This document shows, piece after piece, positions 1-9,736 of a stretch of 64,000 bases of DNA. Under the pieces are notes generated by a model that worked only from the letters and a program-made list of their open reading frames with translations, was not told the origin of the DNA and did not search any database. Within the stretch, counting starts at the first letter, position 1, and each line of letters opens with the position of its first letter. The stretch lies in NCBI GenBank assembly GCA_949358305.1, contig OX442315.1, forward strand, positions 2,294,001-2,358,000, read 5' to 3'. This DNA comes from Strigamia acuminata (lineage: Eukaryota; Arthropoda; Chilopoda; Geophilomorpha; Linotaeniidae). The translations under genes were made by a program, and so were the position numbers.

Positions 1-15
1 GAATAGGAACCAACA
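1..15 (+). repeat. 3' end of the copia 5' LTR (truncated by window)
   Basis: The 15 bases GAATAGGAACCAACA are identical to the last 15 bases of the downstream LTR at 4558-4572 and directly precede the primer binding site. Confidence 0.85.
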
Positions 16-17
16 AG

Positions 18-27
18 TGGTAGCAGA
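18..27 (+). promoter_or_regulatory. Primer binding site, initiator-Met tRNA type
   Basis: TGGTAGCAGA begins two bases after the LTR end. It is complementary to the 3' end of eukaryotic initiator methionine tRNA, the usual primer of copia elements. The match breaks after about ten bases. Confidence 0.7.
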
Positions 28-142
28 AGGCCGGTTTTTCTTCGAAAAGAAGTATCCACGGCACTCAGACGACATTTTTCGAAGATTCGAGTGAGAACGA
101 AGTGCGCACGTGACGGAATTCGAAAATCGAACGTCGTGAAAA

Positions 143-3100
143 ATGGCGGATGCGATTTCGGGCGGTTCGTTGAATCGAATTGATCTTCTTACACCGGAGA
201 ACTACTTCATCTGGCAGTTTAAGGTTGGAACTTTATTAGCAGCTAAGAGTTTGAAAAATATGATAACGGATCCAGCAGTGGTCGAACCGGTGGTGGGCGC
301 TGCGGGTTACGCAGATAATCTCGTGAAATATAACACTTGGGTGAAAAACAACAACGAGGCACTCGGCATCATTATTTTGACCGTTTCGAACGAGGAAGCG
401 ACGAATTGCATGGGGAAAACCAGTGCAAAAGAAGTTTGGGATGCGTTAAAAGCGCTGTACGCCGGAACGACGGAGGAACGTCAAATCGACGCGGCGGCAG
501 AATTGTGCGAATTACGTATGAAATACGACGAGGGAATTGACAGCTACTTAAACAGGGCGAAGTCGATTCAATCGAGAGCCAAGGCAGTCGGACGTGACAT
601 AAAAGATCGCGAATTGATGATGTACGTGACGCGTGGTCTCGTGACAAGATTTTCCCACATTGCAAGGAATTTTCGATCGAATGCAGCCGCAACAATTGAA
701 GAATTACGACGTGAACTCAAAATGGAGGACCAATGGTCAGCGTTTAATTCGAAAGGAGCAGCGACGGAAAGCGGGACAGTGGCGTTCAAGGCACAAGTCG
801 GAAAAAATTCGGGAGGCAGGAAAACAAAAGGTGGGACAAAATTTGTTTGTTATGAGTGTGGCAAAAGTGGCCATATTGCCAAAGACTGTTGGCAGCGCCA
901 TCCAGAGAAGCGCCCCGCGAAAATGGCGCAACGACCAAAGGAGGCGGCAAAAATGGCGCAGGCTGAAGTAGAATTTGCAACAATACAACACGCGCTAGTG
1001 GTTGAATTGGAATCGAGCGATCACCTTGACGACTGGATTTTAGATTCAGGAGCTTCTGTGCATATGTCGAGCAAGCGCGAGCTGTTTAAAACGTTTGTTG
1101 AGATGGAGACAACAATAACCACAGCCAAGAAAGGTGTGAAGCTTCTAGCGACGGGAAAAGGAAGCATAATTTTGGATTGTCAACTCGACGGAGCGGCAAC
1201 AATGAAGATTTTGCTGCAAGACGTGCTCTTTGTTCCAGAGCTGAAGGGGAACTTGCTCTCAATTCCGCGCTTGACGGCAAAGAATTACACCGTGCAATTC
1301 AGAGGAAACTGGGCGGACATTAATAGTCCAATTGGAGAGACGATTGGAAAGGGAGCGAAGTGTGGCACCATGTATTTATTGCAACTGAAAAAGGAAGAGC
1401 AAGCGAATGCGGTTGCCACGACAACTAAACAAACCAAGGAAATATGGCATAAACGATTGTGTCATGCAAACGAGCGAACAATCGACAAGATGACCAACAA
1501 GGAATTGGTTTACGGGTTGGAATACAACAATGCACCATTGGAGAAATGCACCGCGTGCATACTCGGAAAAATGACGAAGAGTCCGTACAAACGAATAAAC
1601 GAGAAGCAATCGGATGATGTTTTACAACTAATACACATGGATTTGATTGGACCATTCAAGACACCATCCATGGGAGGAAGCAGGTACGCTTTTGTAATTA
1701 CTGAAGACTTTACACGCAAGAAGTTTGCTTATTTCATGAGCGAGAAATCTCAAACATTTGATTTCTTCAAGTCATTTAAAGCAATGGCGGAAAAGCAAAC
1801 TGGGAACAAATTAAAGCGTATTAGAAGCGACAACGGAGGCGAGTTTGTCAACGAGAATTTTAAACGTTTATGCAACGATGAAGGCATATTGCACGAGCTC
1901 ACAGTGCCATTCAATGCAGCCAGCAACGGCATTGCGGAGCGTGCGAATCGAACGCTCGTAGAAGCGACACGGACATTACTTTTGGAATCGGGCCTACCGC
2001 AAATATTTTGGGCCGAAGCATTTTCAACGTCAATACACGTGAAAAATCGAACTTTGACGAAACCAAATAGGGATTTAGTTCCAGAAGAAATGTGGATGAA
2101 GCGCAAGCAATCAATAAAACATCTTCGAGTTTTTGGTTGTGAGGCTTTCCTGCACATCCCAGCAGAGAAGAGGCAAAAGCTTGATCAAAAAGCAAAACGC
2201 GGAATATTCGTGGGATATTCGACGGAAAGAAAAGCATTTAGAATTTACGTCCCAGCAGAAAAGAAAATCCAAGAAGGTAGAACAGTCGAATTTAATGAAG
2301 AAATTCGGGGGGCGGACATCTTTAATTTGACAAAACCGGACGAGAATAGGCGTTTTTGTCAAGAATTCGAAGACGAGGCAATTGGAGAAACAAATGCTAA
2401 CGATGACAACAATGCTCAACAGCCTGCAGTGATTGTTGAAGATGAACAACAAGAGCTGCAACGAGATCAACCAGCGCAGATTGGCAGACCTCGGGGAACA
2501 ACACAAGCCGTGCTCGAGCAGCGACACGCGGAACAAATGGAGCAGCGTGAGCAACAATTGCAACAAGAAGGTGTACGACGATCACAGCGCATCGCAGCAC
2601 AACATGAAGCAGTGAACGCAGCGGTTGAGGCAGCGAATGCAGCATTCGAAGGCGTTGACGACTTATTTACACCGGAAACATACGAGCAAGCAACAAACTG
2701 TGACGACAAAGAGAAGTGGAAAGCGGCGATGGATAGTGAAATAGATTCATTGCACGTGAACAATGTTTGGACATTAGTAAAGAAGGAAAAGCAAATGACT
2801 ACGATAAAGAGCAAATGGATTTATCGGATAAAACTTAACGTAGACAGGAGCGTAAATAAATACAAGGCAAGATTGGTGGCAGTGGGGTATTCCCAGAGAG
2901 CAGGCATAGATTACACGGAAACATTCTCACCAGTTGTAAGAGTCGAATCGCTCCGCATCATTTTATCCATGGTGGCCAAGCACAAATTGATGACGCGTCA
3001 GTTTGACATAAAAACAGCTTACCTGTACGGCCTGATTGATGAAACGATTTTCATGGAGCAGCCGGAGGGATATGAACAGAAGGACTTGATTTGCAGACTT

Positions 3101-4243
3101 GAACGAAGCCTGTACGGCCTGAGACAATCAGGGAGATGTTGGAACGAGAGACTGGACACGGAATTGCAGAAAATTGGCCTGACACCACTAATTAACGACA
3201 GGTGTGTGTATATTTACAAGAGAAAAAATGACTTTATTATTCTGGGGGTGTACGTAGATGATATTTTGGCAGCGTTTACTAGTCAAAAGATATTGGACCG
3301 GATTTTAAAGAAGATAAAAAGAGTTTTTGAAATTGTTGACTTGGGGGAAGTGCATTTTCTTTTGGGAATGGAAATTTCGATAATGGACAACGGAATTCTA
3401 ATTGGTCAACAAAAATACATAAACGATGTTTTGAAGAGATACGAGCTGATGGACGGAGTCACTGCAAACACACCAATGGCTACTGGACAAGACTTAGATG
3501 ATTTTGAGAAATCAAAAAGAGTTGACCAACAACTTTATCAGCAAATGATAGGATCGCTGATGCACGTGATGATAATATCACGACCGGACATATCATTCGC
3601 AATAAGTGCGTTGTCAGCATATTCAAGAGATCCGCGCCAATTACACTTCAGAGCGGTCAAACGAGTGATGCGATATCTGAAGAAGACGATTGAGATGCGA
3701 TTGTTTTTCTCAAATGAGGAGGGGAAATTACAAGGATTTGCGGACGCAAGCTGGAACGTCACCCAAGATGCAAAATCACATACAGGGATGATAGTAAAAA
3801 TTGGATCAACAACAATAACGTGGAAAACCAAAAAACAACGATTAGTCGCGATGTCATCGACAGAAAGCGAGATTTTGGCCATCTGCGAATTGCTGAAATC
3901 CATAAAATGGGCGCGAGACTTTCTAAGTGAGGTGGGAGAAGGAAGCTGTGTGCAAAGAAGAATCCCAATTTACACGGACAGTCAACCAGCAATGCAGATT
4001 TTGTGCGGCTCGAACCAGTTTGGACGAACCAAACATATGAACCGACACTTAATGTTCATACGAGACGAGATAAAACTGGGCAACATTGAATTAATCCATT
4101 TACCAACAGGTGACATGATTGCTGATTTCCTGACGAAGGCGGTCGCGAAAGACAAATTCATGGAGGGACGCGACGGCGTGAGTCTGAGAGGAGAAGTTAA
4201 GATAAACGAGGACGAAGAGAAGAACGAAGACGAAGACAAATAG
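143..4243 (+). CDS. copia gag-pol polyprotein (1,366 aa)
   Basis: One frame encodes all copia domains in copia order. The capsid region (about residues 15-200) is followed by a CCHC zinc knuckle (C236, C239, H244, C249). The aspartic protease has Asp-Ser-Gly at 301-303. A GAG-pre-integrase zinc segment lies near 435-475. The integrase triad is D500, D563 and E599, with the D-35-E spacing expected for integrases. Reverse transcriptase has Tyr-Val-Asp-Asp at 1037-1040, and RNase H has its first Asp at 1201 and the TDSQ segment further on. Integrase preceding reverse transcriptase separates copia from gypsy. The ATG at 143 is 116 bases after the primer site and is the first in frame. There is no stop or frameshift, so the copy could be coding-competent. 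The C-terminus is highly acidic (E/D/K). Expected products are virus-like particle proteins acting in cytoplasm and nucleus. Confidence 0.96.
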   Translation: MADAISGGSLNRIDLLTPENYFIWQFKVGTLLAAKSLKNMITDPAVVEPVVGAAGYADNLVKYNTWVKNNNEALGIIILTVSNEEATNCMGKTSAKEVWDALKALYAGTTEERQIDAAAELCELRMKYDEGIDSYLNRAKSIQSRAKAVGRDIKDRELMMYVTRGLVTRFSHIARNFRSNAAATIEELRRELKMEDQWSAFNSKGAATESGTVAFKAQVGKNSGGRKTKGGTKFVCYECGKSGHIAKDCWQRHPEKRPAKMAQRPKEAAKMAQAEVEFATIQHALVVELESSDHLDDWILDSGASVHMSSKRELFKTFVEMETTITTAKKGVKLLATGKGSIILDCQLDGAATMKILLQDVLFVPELKGNLLSIPRLTAKNYTVQFRGNWADINSPIGETIGKGAKCGTMYLLQLKKEEQANAVATTTKQTKEIWHKRLCHANERTIDKMTNKELVYGLEYNNAPLEKCTACILGKMTKSPYKRINEKQSDDVLQLIHMDLIGPFKTPSMGGSRYAFVITEDFTRKKFAYFMSEKSQTFDFFKSFKAMAEKQTGNKLKRIRSDNGGEFVNENFKRLCNDEGILHELTVPFNAASNGIAERANRTLVEATRTLLLESGLPQIFWAEAFSTSIHVKNRTLTKPNRDLVPEEMWMKRKQSIKHLRVFGCEAFLHIPAEKRQKLDQKAKRGIFVGYSTERKAFRIYVPAEKKIQEGRTVEFNEEIRGADIFNLTKPDENRRFCQEFEDEAIGETNANDDNNAQQPAVIVEDEQQELQRDQPAQIGRPRGTTQAVLEQRHAEQMEQREQQLQQEGVRRSQRIAAQHEAVNAAVEAANAAFEGVDDLFTPETYEQATNCDDKEKWKAAMDSEIDSLHVNNVWTLVKKEKQMTTIKSKWIYRIKLNVDRSVNKYKARLVAVGYSQRAGIDYTETFSPVVRVESLRIILSMVAKHKLMTRQFDIKTAYLYGLIDETIFMEQPEGYEQKDLICRLERSLYGLRQSGRCWNERLDTELQKIGLTPLINDRCVYIYKRKNDFIILGVYVDDILAAFTSQKILDRILKKIKRVFEIVDLGEVHFLLGMEISIMDNGILIGQQKYINDVLKRYELMDGVTANTPMATGQDLDDFEKSKRVDQQLYQQMIGSLMHVMIISRPDISFAISALSAYSRDPRQLHFRAVKRVMRYLKKTIEMRLFFSNEEGKLQGFADASWNVTQDAKSHTGMIVKIGSTTITWKTKKQRLVAMSSTESEILAICELLKSIKWARDFLSEVGEGSCVQRRIPIYTDSQPAMQILCGSNQFGRTKHMNRHLMFIRDEIKLGNIELIHLPTGDMIADFLTKAVAKDKFMEGRDGVSLRGEVKINEDEEKNEDEDK

Positions 4244-4353
4244 TTTTAAATTTGAAATAATATTTTATTCATGTTTTTTGTTTTTGTTTTCGAATTTCAT
4301 TGAATGTTAGTTTTAGTTTTTCTTAATTCATTTTAAAACTTATAAAAATTTGT

Positions 4354-4361
4354 AAGGAGGG
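4354..4361 (+). promoter_or_regulatory. Polypurine tract of the copia element
   Basis: AAGGAGGG lies three bases before the TGTTAG start of the 3' LTR, the position expected for the plus-strand primer. Confidence 0.75.
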
Positions 4362-4363
4362 TT

Positions 4364-4572
4364 TGTTAGATTTAATCTATTGTTACAAATTATCAAAGGT
4401 TTTAACGTTATCAAATGTGTGAACGTTGCACGCACGTAATGCACGTGCAATTGGATTGTTGTAAAATTTACCGTAAAGTAAAGACGTGTTTTATGTTTCA
4501 TCCTACCGTGTGCAACTCTCATTTCATTACTTGGACATTCGAAATCTTTGTGGAACCGAATAGGAACCAACA
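4364..4572 (+). repeat. 3' LTR of the copia element (209 bp)
   Basis: The LTR begins TGTTAGATTT and ends GGAACCAACA. The end is fixed by identity with bases 1-15, and the start by the upstream purine tract and the usual TGTT...AACA form. Five bases TAAAA follow; whether they are a target duplication cannot be tested because the other flank is missing. Confidence 0.85.
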
Positions 4573-5335
4573 TAAAATTCCCAGGGTTCATTGCACACAA
4601 ACACTTCGTTAACACACACGGATACTAGTGACTTCGTCCCTTCGACCCGTCTTCGCGTTTCTACTCAGAAATTTCAGCGCTAATTCAATTAGCAATTTCA
4701 GTAAAAGAAAGGAAAACTAGCTTCAACCGTAAGTAGTTTTCAATAATATTCTTTGACCAAAAAATTGGGAAATTGTTCGCAACAATTGGTAAAATATCGG
4801 CGTCCCGATAAAAAAATTAGAAGTTCACGTGTTGTTATAAGCGTGAATCGGCATTAAATCACTCTGGAAGTTTAGCTATTCAGTCGAATAGTTTAGTTTA
4901 GATTTTGATAATGAATTATTAAAATTTAAGTATGTAGGCACTAATTATTTAAATCAAGTCGCGGTCGAGGCTTGTATAAATTATTTGGCAATGAATTTTC
5001 GATGTAAGATATTTATTAGACTAAGTGTTAATTAATTAATACGAAAGTTATCTTTGACACTCGAAAGTTGGATTAAATAGTTTAAAGCAACTAAAAGAAT
5101 TTTTCTTTTGAAAAATCAACAAGTTGCGATTTTCGATGAAAATCCCTGTCGGCGAGTCCATTCTCGTATCATAAACACAAGGGGAATGTGACTCATTAGT
5201 GTCACGTGTTAAGGGTTATAAATAACTCGAGTTGTGTATTTTCGTTGCGAACAATACGTTTTAATTCTTTGGACTCAAGGAATGACTATTTAGAGTGGAA
5301 TTATTTTTAATAAAATAATTTATTTGCGTCTGCAG
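4573..5335 (+). other. 5' leader of the next gene: probable untranslated exon plus intron 4729-5335
   Basis: A strong donor GTAAGT occurs at 4729, and a pyrimidine-rich acceptor ending TGCAG stands at 5335, directly before the ATG at 5336. The simplest reading is an untranslated first exon ending at 4728 and a 607-base 5'-UTR intron. Trans-splicing of a leader to the acceptor is the alternative. The rest is AT-rich with no other feature that I can see. Confidence 0.5.
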
Positions 5336-6853
5336 ATGGGAAGCGGTAAACACCGTTCAAAACGGAGTCATCGACGTCACCGTCATGAAAGTTCCAGCTC
5401 GTCCACCTCGTCTAGTGACGAGCAACGCCGTTCGGCCGAACGTGCATATTTGAGGGCCCAACCGATACCAACGGCACCAGCCTCCATGTATGCCCTGACG
5501 CCGCTGCAACTCGCAACGCTAAATTGGCTGAGCGTCCATCCGGACGGATTCCCGATCGACTTAAATGCGATGATGCAGGCCCCATCCACGTCTGCGCAGC
5601 CAACCGTTTATGAGTCGGCACAATTGGCCCCGTTGGCCCAGGTGGTACATCCGCCCGCGAACGTTATCAACGTCCCACTGGCTCCGCATTCACCAGAATT
5701 TCGGCCGCCAACTGCAAGCGTGGCGCCTACCGTCGCCAACACGTCGAATGCGACTGCACCGACTGTAGCGGGACAATCAACGTCTGATGTGCGTCTCCCT
5801 GCCGGTGCTGAGTCTTCGGCATCCGAGTACGGCTGGAATGAACCGCCACCGGGCGCTCTACGTTTTTCGGAGCCTGTTTCTCGCAACCGCGAGTACCGAG
5901 CGGCCAATAAGGCAAGAAAGAAGGACGAGAAGGCCCGCCTGCGCAAAGAACAGTGCGAGCGCGATATGGCAGCCGGAATTCCGCACGATAACATCGTAAC
6001 GGACCAGGCAACAGAGACGATCTGCCCGTTCTGCGTCGGCTGCGGGTGGTGCTGCGGTGCATCCGCAGGGTCTTCATTGATGCGTTGTCCAAATTGTCGT
6101 GGAAGAAAAACGCGACCGCGTTTAGAGCCGTGGCGCAAAGAGGTTCAGCCCCACGTGGTGAAAGGCATTAAGCCGAATGAGAAGCGATGTTGGGCTCACT
6201 GCCCAAAGTGCCGTCTTTTCCTGAATAGTCGTGGCGAAGCGGTTTACATCGACCCGCGCTTCCTCACCTGGACCCGTGCTGAGGCCAACGCCGGTGTCCG
6301 AGTCGAACCCCTTCGACAGTCGCCACCGCCGTCCGAGAGCTCCGAAGTTTCAACTGAAACTGTCCAGGCCGCCGAAAGCGTCGGAAGCGAGGTTGTAGAG
6401 GAAATCGTTCGACCAAGAGCGATGTCGCGTGGGCGAGGCTGTCTTACGCTCGACCGAGCAAAGGAAATTGCCAAGGTTCAACGAACCAACATCTTGGCCC
6501 GAGGGCGAGCTCGAAAGCTTCAAAAGGCCGTGGAAGCATCGTCTAAACCCGTGGAGGATCCTCCAGCGGCCGTAACCGACGTGTCCAGCGCTCCTCCAGC
6601 ATCCAAGTCTGAAACATCGGACGACGCTCAGTTCGAGGATGCAGAAGAGTTGCTTTCAGTCGTCGATTTCGTGGCCGAGCTTCTCGACGACATGCCGTTT
6701 CCGCCTCCGAGTCCGGAAGAAATTGAAGCTTCCGTAGAAGCTGTGTTTTCTGCCGCTTCGACTGAAGCGACTGAAGAGTCCGATCTCCTGACTTCCACCG
6801 AAGTCGAGAAGAAGGAAGAGAAAGAGTCGACTGACGTCGAAAAGAAAGATTAG
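5336..6853 (+). CDS. Unrecognised basic/Cys-cluster protein (505 aa), possibly gag-like
   Basis: I do not recognise the family. The first 40 residues are strongly basic and Ser-rich. Residues 45-165 are Pro/Ala/Thr-rich. A basic helix rich in K/R/E lies at about 180-210. It is followed by a cluster of cysteines (CPFC, CGWCC, CPNC) and a second pair in CWAHCPKC at about 285-292, which could make one or two zinc-binding units. The C-terminal third is acidic with many E/S/T. The ATG was chosen because it directly follows a splice acceptor. Its GC-rich, uninterrupted 1.5-kb frame contrasts with AT-rich flanks. Position between copia remnants, a basic N-terminus and Cys clusters would suit the gag-like protein of a non-autonomous element, but a host nuclear gene is equally possible. 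AATAAA near 7580 could serve as poly(A) signal. Confidence 0.65.
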   Translation: MGSGKHRSKRSHRRHRHESSSSSTSSSDEQRRSAERAYLRAQPIPTAPASMYALTPLQLATLNWLSVHPDGFPIDLNAMMQAPSTSAQPTVYESAQLAPLAQVVHPPANVINVPLAPHSPEFRPPTASVAPTVANTSNATAPTVAGQSTSDVRLPAGAESSASEYGWNEPPPGALRFSEPVSRNREYRAANKARKKDEKARLRKEQCERDMAAGIPHDNIVTDQATETICPFCVGCGWCCGASAGSSLMRCPNCRGRKTRPRLEPWRKEVQPHVVKGIKPNEKRCWAHCPKCRLFLNSRGEAVYIDPRFLTWTRAEANAGVRVEPLRQSPPPSESSEVSTETVQAAESVGSEVVEEIVRPRAMSRGRGCLTLDRAKEIAKVQRTNILARGRARKLQKAVEASSKPVEDPPAAVTDVSSAPPASKSETSDDAQFEDAEELLSVVDFVAELLDDMPFPPPSPEEIEASVEAVFSAASTEATEESDLLTSTEVEKKEEKESTDVEKKD

Positions 6854-7096
6854 AAGGGACAAATTAACGTTCGTTATTTTTCCGAGTGGAGATTTTTATG
6901 ACTAAAAATACTCTAAGTGTTTTGTTGTGTTATTCGAAATTACTTAAGAAATATTCTCACGAGTGTTGTGTTTGTTTGGTTTCAAGATCTTGAACTAATT
7001 ATTTAAATATTCATAAGAATATAGTTGATTTAAAATTGGATTCAATTTAATTTGTTTTGTTTTCGAATTCAATTTGAATGTTTATTTGAACTAATC

Positions 7097-7429
7097 ATAT
7101 TACCGTACTGCCTCGATTTAACGCCGGGGCGTTTATTCATTTTTTCTAGTTGACCCCCCCGGCGTTCATTCAAAGCCCGGCGATTATTCGCGCCGGGCGT
7201 CTAACCGAAAAAAAAAATTGGAAAGCCACTCATTGCTAGCTATTCTTCGATGTTTCGACCAAAAGACCTCTCAAAACGTTTAAAAAACGTTTCAACCCGG
7301 TGTTTAAACAAACCCGGCGTTCATTTAAGGCCGGCGTTTATTGCCATTTCGTCCTCAGTTTGCCCGGCGCTTAATCAGGAGCCGGCGTTTAGATACGACC
7401 GGCGTTAAATCGAGGCAGTACGGTAATAT
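7097..7429. mobile_element. Non-autonomous DNA transposon (MITE) with 31-bp perfect terminal inverted repeats
   Basis: Bases 7097-7127 are the exact reverse complement of 7399-7429. They contain TACCGTACTGCCTCGATTTA and continue into a CCGG core. The interior repeats the motif CCGGCG(T/A)T(T/C)ATT several times in both directions, so the ends fold back strongly. Flanking bases are TA-rich (AT/TA), compatible with a TA target duplication as in Tc1/mariner/pogo elements, but the exact end is obscured by the AT palindrome. There is no coding capacity. Confidence 0.8.
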
Positions 7430-7921
7430 ATGTTTGTTTGATTTATTTACGAATTTCATAATTATTTGTGGAAGTTGTGTTTGTTTTGCTTTGATTGAAG
7501 CGTTGAAGAATTTCAAGTTGAAATTCGTTAATTTTTTATGACAATCGTAATAAAAAATTAGTAGTTTAGATTTTCGATAAATAAAGTTTTGCATAAATTT
7601 ATTTTTATTGATTATCTTGTTGATTAATAAGCTACAAATAAGTTTATTTGACGGAGAAAATAAAATTTCTATCGAAATTAGTTTTCTCGAACATGTATCC
7701 ATGTTCGGACGAGTTCATTTCTGTCGCTTAGCAACCGGGAGTTGCGTAGTACAGAGAAGCCGATTAGTCTAATCGGGTGACGAAGTTTCTGAAAGAAATA
7801 ACGTGATTAAGTTTAATAAAATACTTACCAAGTGGATTAATTCGATAGAATTAGGTGAACATTCTTATCCATTAAGAATGACAATCGAGAGTTAGTAAAC
7901 TCTATGCTTGTCACCGGGGGA
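7430..7921. other. AT-rich stretch without a recognised gene
   Basis: Probably the continued 3' part of the unit that carries the 5336-6853 gene, into which the MITE inserted. It contains an AATAAA near 7580 and ends in a G-run (ACCGGGGGATG, about 7912) resembling a polypurine tract. Confidence 0.3.
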
Positions 7922-8420
7922 TGTGTGATGATTACAAATCAGTATTTATCAATGTTCACAATAGATGGCGCTGTTTAATAAACGCGCGTAATTTCAAAAC
8001 TCGATGAAACTAAAAAGTGTAATAAATAATTATTTAGACACGGTGAATAAAATATAACTATTTTATTCGACATATACTAAGTATTAATTACTTGATGATG
8101 TTGATTCTGTTGAATCAATATCCACGCTACTTACCTGTCGAAGGGAACCAACTGGACCCTTCCGGACCCCAACTGGGCCCATCTGGACATAGTCATATAT
8201 TAGGTCCGGACTAGTGACCCACGAATCCGCCGATTCGTATACTGATTGGCTGTCGCCAATCTAGTAGTTCTACAGAACTATATAAGCATCAGTTTTTCAC
8301 CCTCTCATCCCCCTGGCTTGATAACTGTAAATGTCTGTAATTGAATTGTTGTTATCGTTTGATTTCACTTTCTTATCGACACATCAGGCCACCTCAGCTC
8401 TCCACAATCGGTATTCATTA
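7922..8420 (+). repeat. Possible LTR with TATA-containing promoter
   Basis: TGTG follows a G-rich purine tract. Downstream, CTATATAAGCATC at about 8278 is followed by a pyrimidine-rich start region, as in LTR promoters. No second copy occurs in the window, so this is a solo LTR, a 3' LTR of the unit holding the 5336-6853 gene, or neither. The right boundary is a guess. Confidence 0.3.
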
Positions 8421-9528
8421 CTATTGTTATTGTTGTTGTAGGGCCTTTTCGGGAAGGCTAACTCCGGTAATAGACATGTTTCACACATGAAATGGCCCCG
8501 TAACGTTAGCCAGCTGTTCTACGGGACAGTAGGATTTCGTACGGTGGCTTAATATAACGGTCGTATACAGTACGACCTTGCTAAATGAAAGTAGGTCCCT
8601 CAGCTAACTGGCCTCAGTCCGCTGCAGGATGGCTGTTGTAAAAGCCCTCGCAGGTTCCCGTCTTTCTACGATTGGTCCTTCCGCTCGTTAAAAGTCGGTA
8701 AAGGCCTAATGCACAGGTGACACGCCGGGTTGGTAGCCCGTGAGTAATATCTTCAAGATATTGCGAGAAACAACTACCTGGATAATGGTAATCCAACGGC
8801 AGTGGCCAAGTAATATTTTACCCGGTGCTCGATCAGTGGATCCTGCCATCGTAAGGCATGCTGGCGGATGGAGGAGTCAAATCCTCCCGCGATGGTTCTC
8901 TCGACCGTCGTGACGGTCCCCGCCCCATCGTACCCTCCGGGTTAGTAACCCGTGAACGATATATAAAATATATCGTGTTAAGCAAATTACTGTAGGTGAG
9001 TGGTGCGCAAATAATCGGCAAATGAACCGATGTGGAAGCGTGAAATAAAGCGCGTCGCAAATGCGACGGTTAATTCCGATAACAGAATCGCATGATGCGA
9101 TTCGAGCGAGCGCGTGACTTATGGTCGCTTATATGCGCTTAAATAGCACTGAAGGTGCTCTAAAGTGAAGGTAAACACTTAAAAACATAAAAGTTTAATG
9201 AAAAGTAAACCATATCTTACATAAATGGATTTCCAAAGGTGAAAAGATGTGAAAGTGCACACACCTGTGTGCGCTGCCATCTTGGATTCGGGATAAGAGT
9301 GTCACAGCACTCTGGTGACAGTTATTAACATTAAGTTTTAAATTAAAGAACAAATCATCTAAGTAAAACATAAGCAAAGTATGGAATTACATACTGGACA
9401 GCAGAAAATAAATCCAAATAGAGAAAACAGTAAATAAATGATCAAATATCAATACAATGTGTTTGAACACAAAACATATAGTATATAAACATTTGATATC
9501 GACAACATGAGTGGTTCTTAGACCAACA
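8421..9528 (-). repeat. Probable 3' LTR region of the minus-strand copia element; right edge at 9528
   Basis: Read on the minus strand, the sequence starts TGTTGGTCTAAGAACC directly after a G-run (plus-strand CCCCCCTT at 9532-9539). This is the expected purine tract plus LTR start downstream of the copia stop codon. The other LTR end cannot be set because the 5' LTR copy is missing near 22.15 kb; 8421 is only an outer guess. Confidence 0.5.
8443..9313. repeat. Dense array of unrelated short perfect hairpins
   Basis: At least a dozen independent inverted repeats with 5-9 bp stems stand in about 870 bases. Examples: GCCTT/AAGGC 8443-8458; CATGT/ACATG 8475-8489; GGTCGTA/TACGACC 8559-8577; CGGGTT type 8725-8740 and 8937-8952; GGAGGA/TCCTCC 8870-8887; GACCGTC/GACGGTC 8903-8918; CGTCGCA/TGCGACG 9053-9068; GAATCGCAT/ATGCGATTC 9085-9103; GCACACA/TGTGTGC 9256-9272; AGAGTG/CACTCT 9296-9313. 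The stems are different sequences, so this is not a simple tandem repeat. Two pairs share a layout: a CCGGGTT hairpin, TGA, then an AT palindrome. Confidence 0.7.
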
Positions 9529-9531
9529 AAT

Positions 9532-9539
9532 CCCCCCTT
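9532..9539 (-). promoter_or_regulatory. Polypurine tract of the minus-strand copia element
   Basis: The minus strand reads AAGGGGGG, next to the presumed LTR start at 9528 and about 200 bases after the stop codon at 9737-9739. Confidence 0.6.
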
Positions 9540-9736
9540 CGATCTTAAATGTTCGGGGAAAGATACAATCGGGTACTAGAATTATAGTATAAACATTAAT
9601 CAAAAGGGAAATAATAATGTCGAATCACCGAGCCGGGTACTATCATTGAAAAACTCTGCGGAAGCCCGAATATTCCCTCTGAAACTCGATGATCCTCGCA
9701 ATCGGGAAAAACTAAATTAAGAATATCACGATAAAG

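Larger units (their letters stand above)
1..4572 (+). mobile_element. Ty1/copia LTR retrotransposon, nearly complete
   Basis: The element has a primer binding site, a single uninterrupted gag-pol frame, a purine tract and a 3' LTR in the canonical copia order. The first 15 bases of the window recur at 4558-4572, which shows that the window opens inside the last bases of the 5' LTR and fixes both LTR ends at ...AACA. Because the reading frame is intact over 1,366 codons, the copy is probably young. The full 5' LTR lies outside the window, so LTR divergence and the target duplication cannot be read. Confidence 0.95.
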
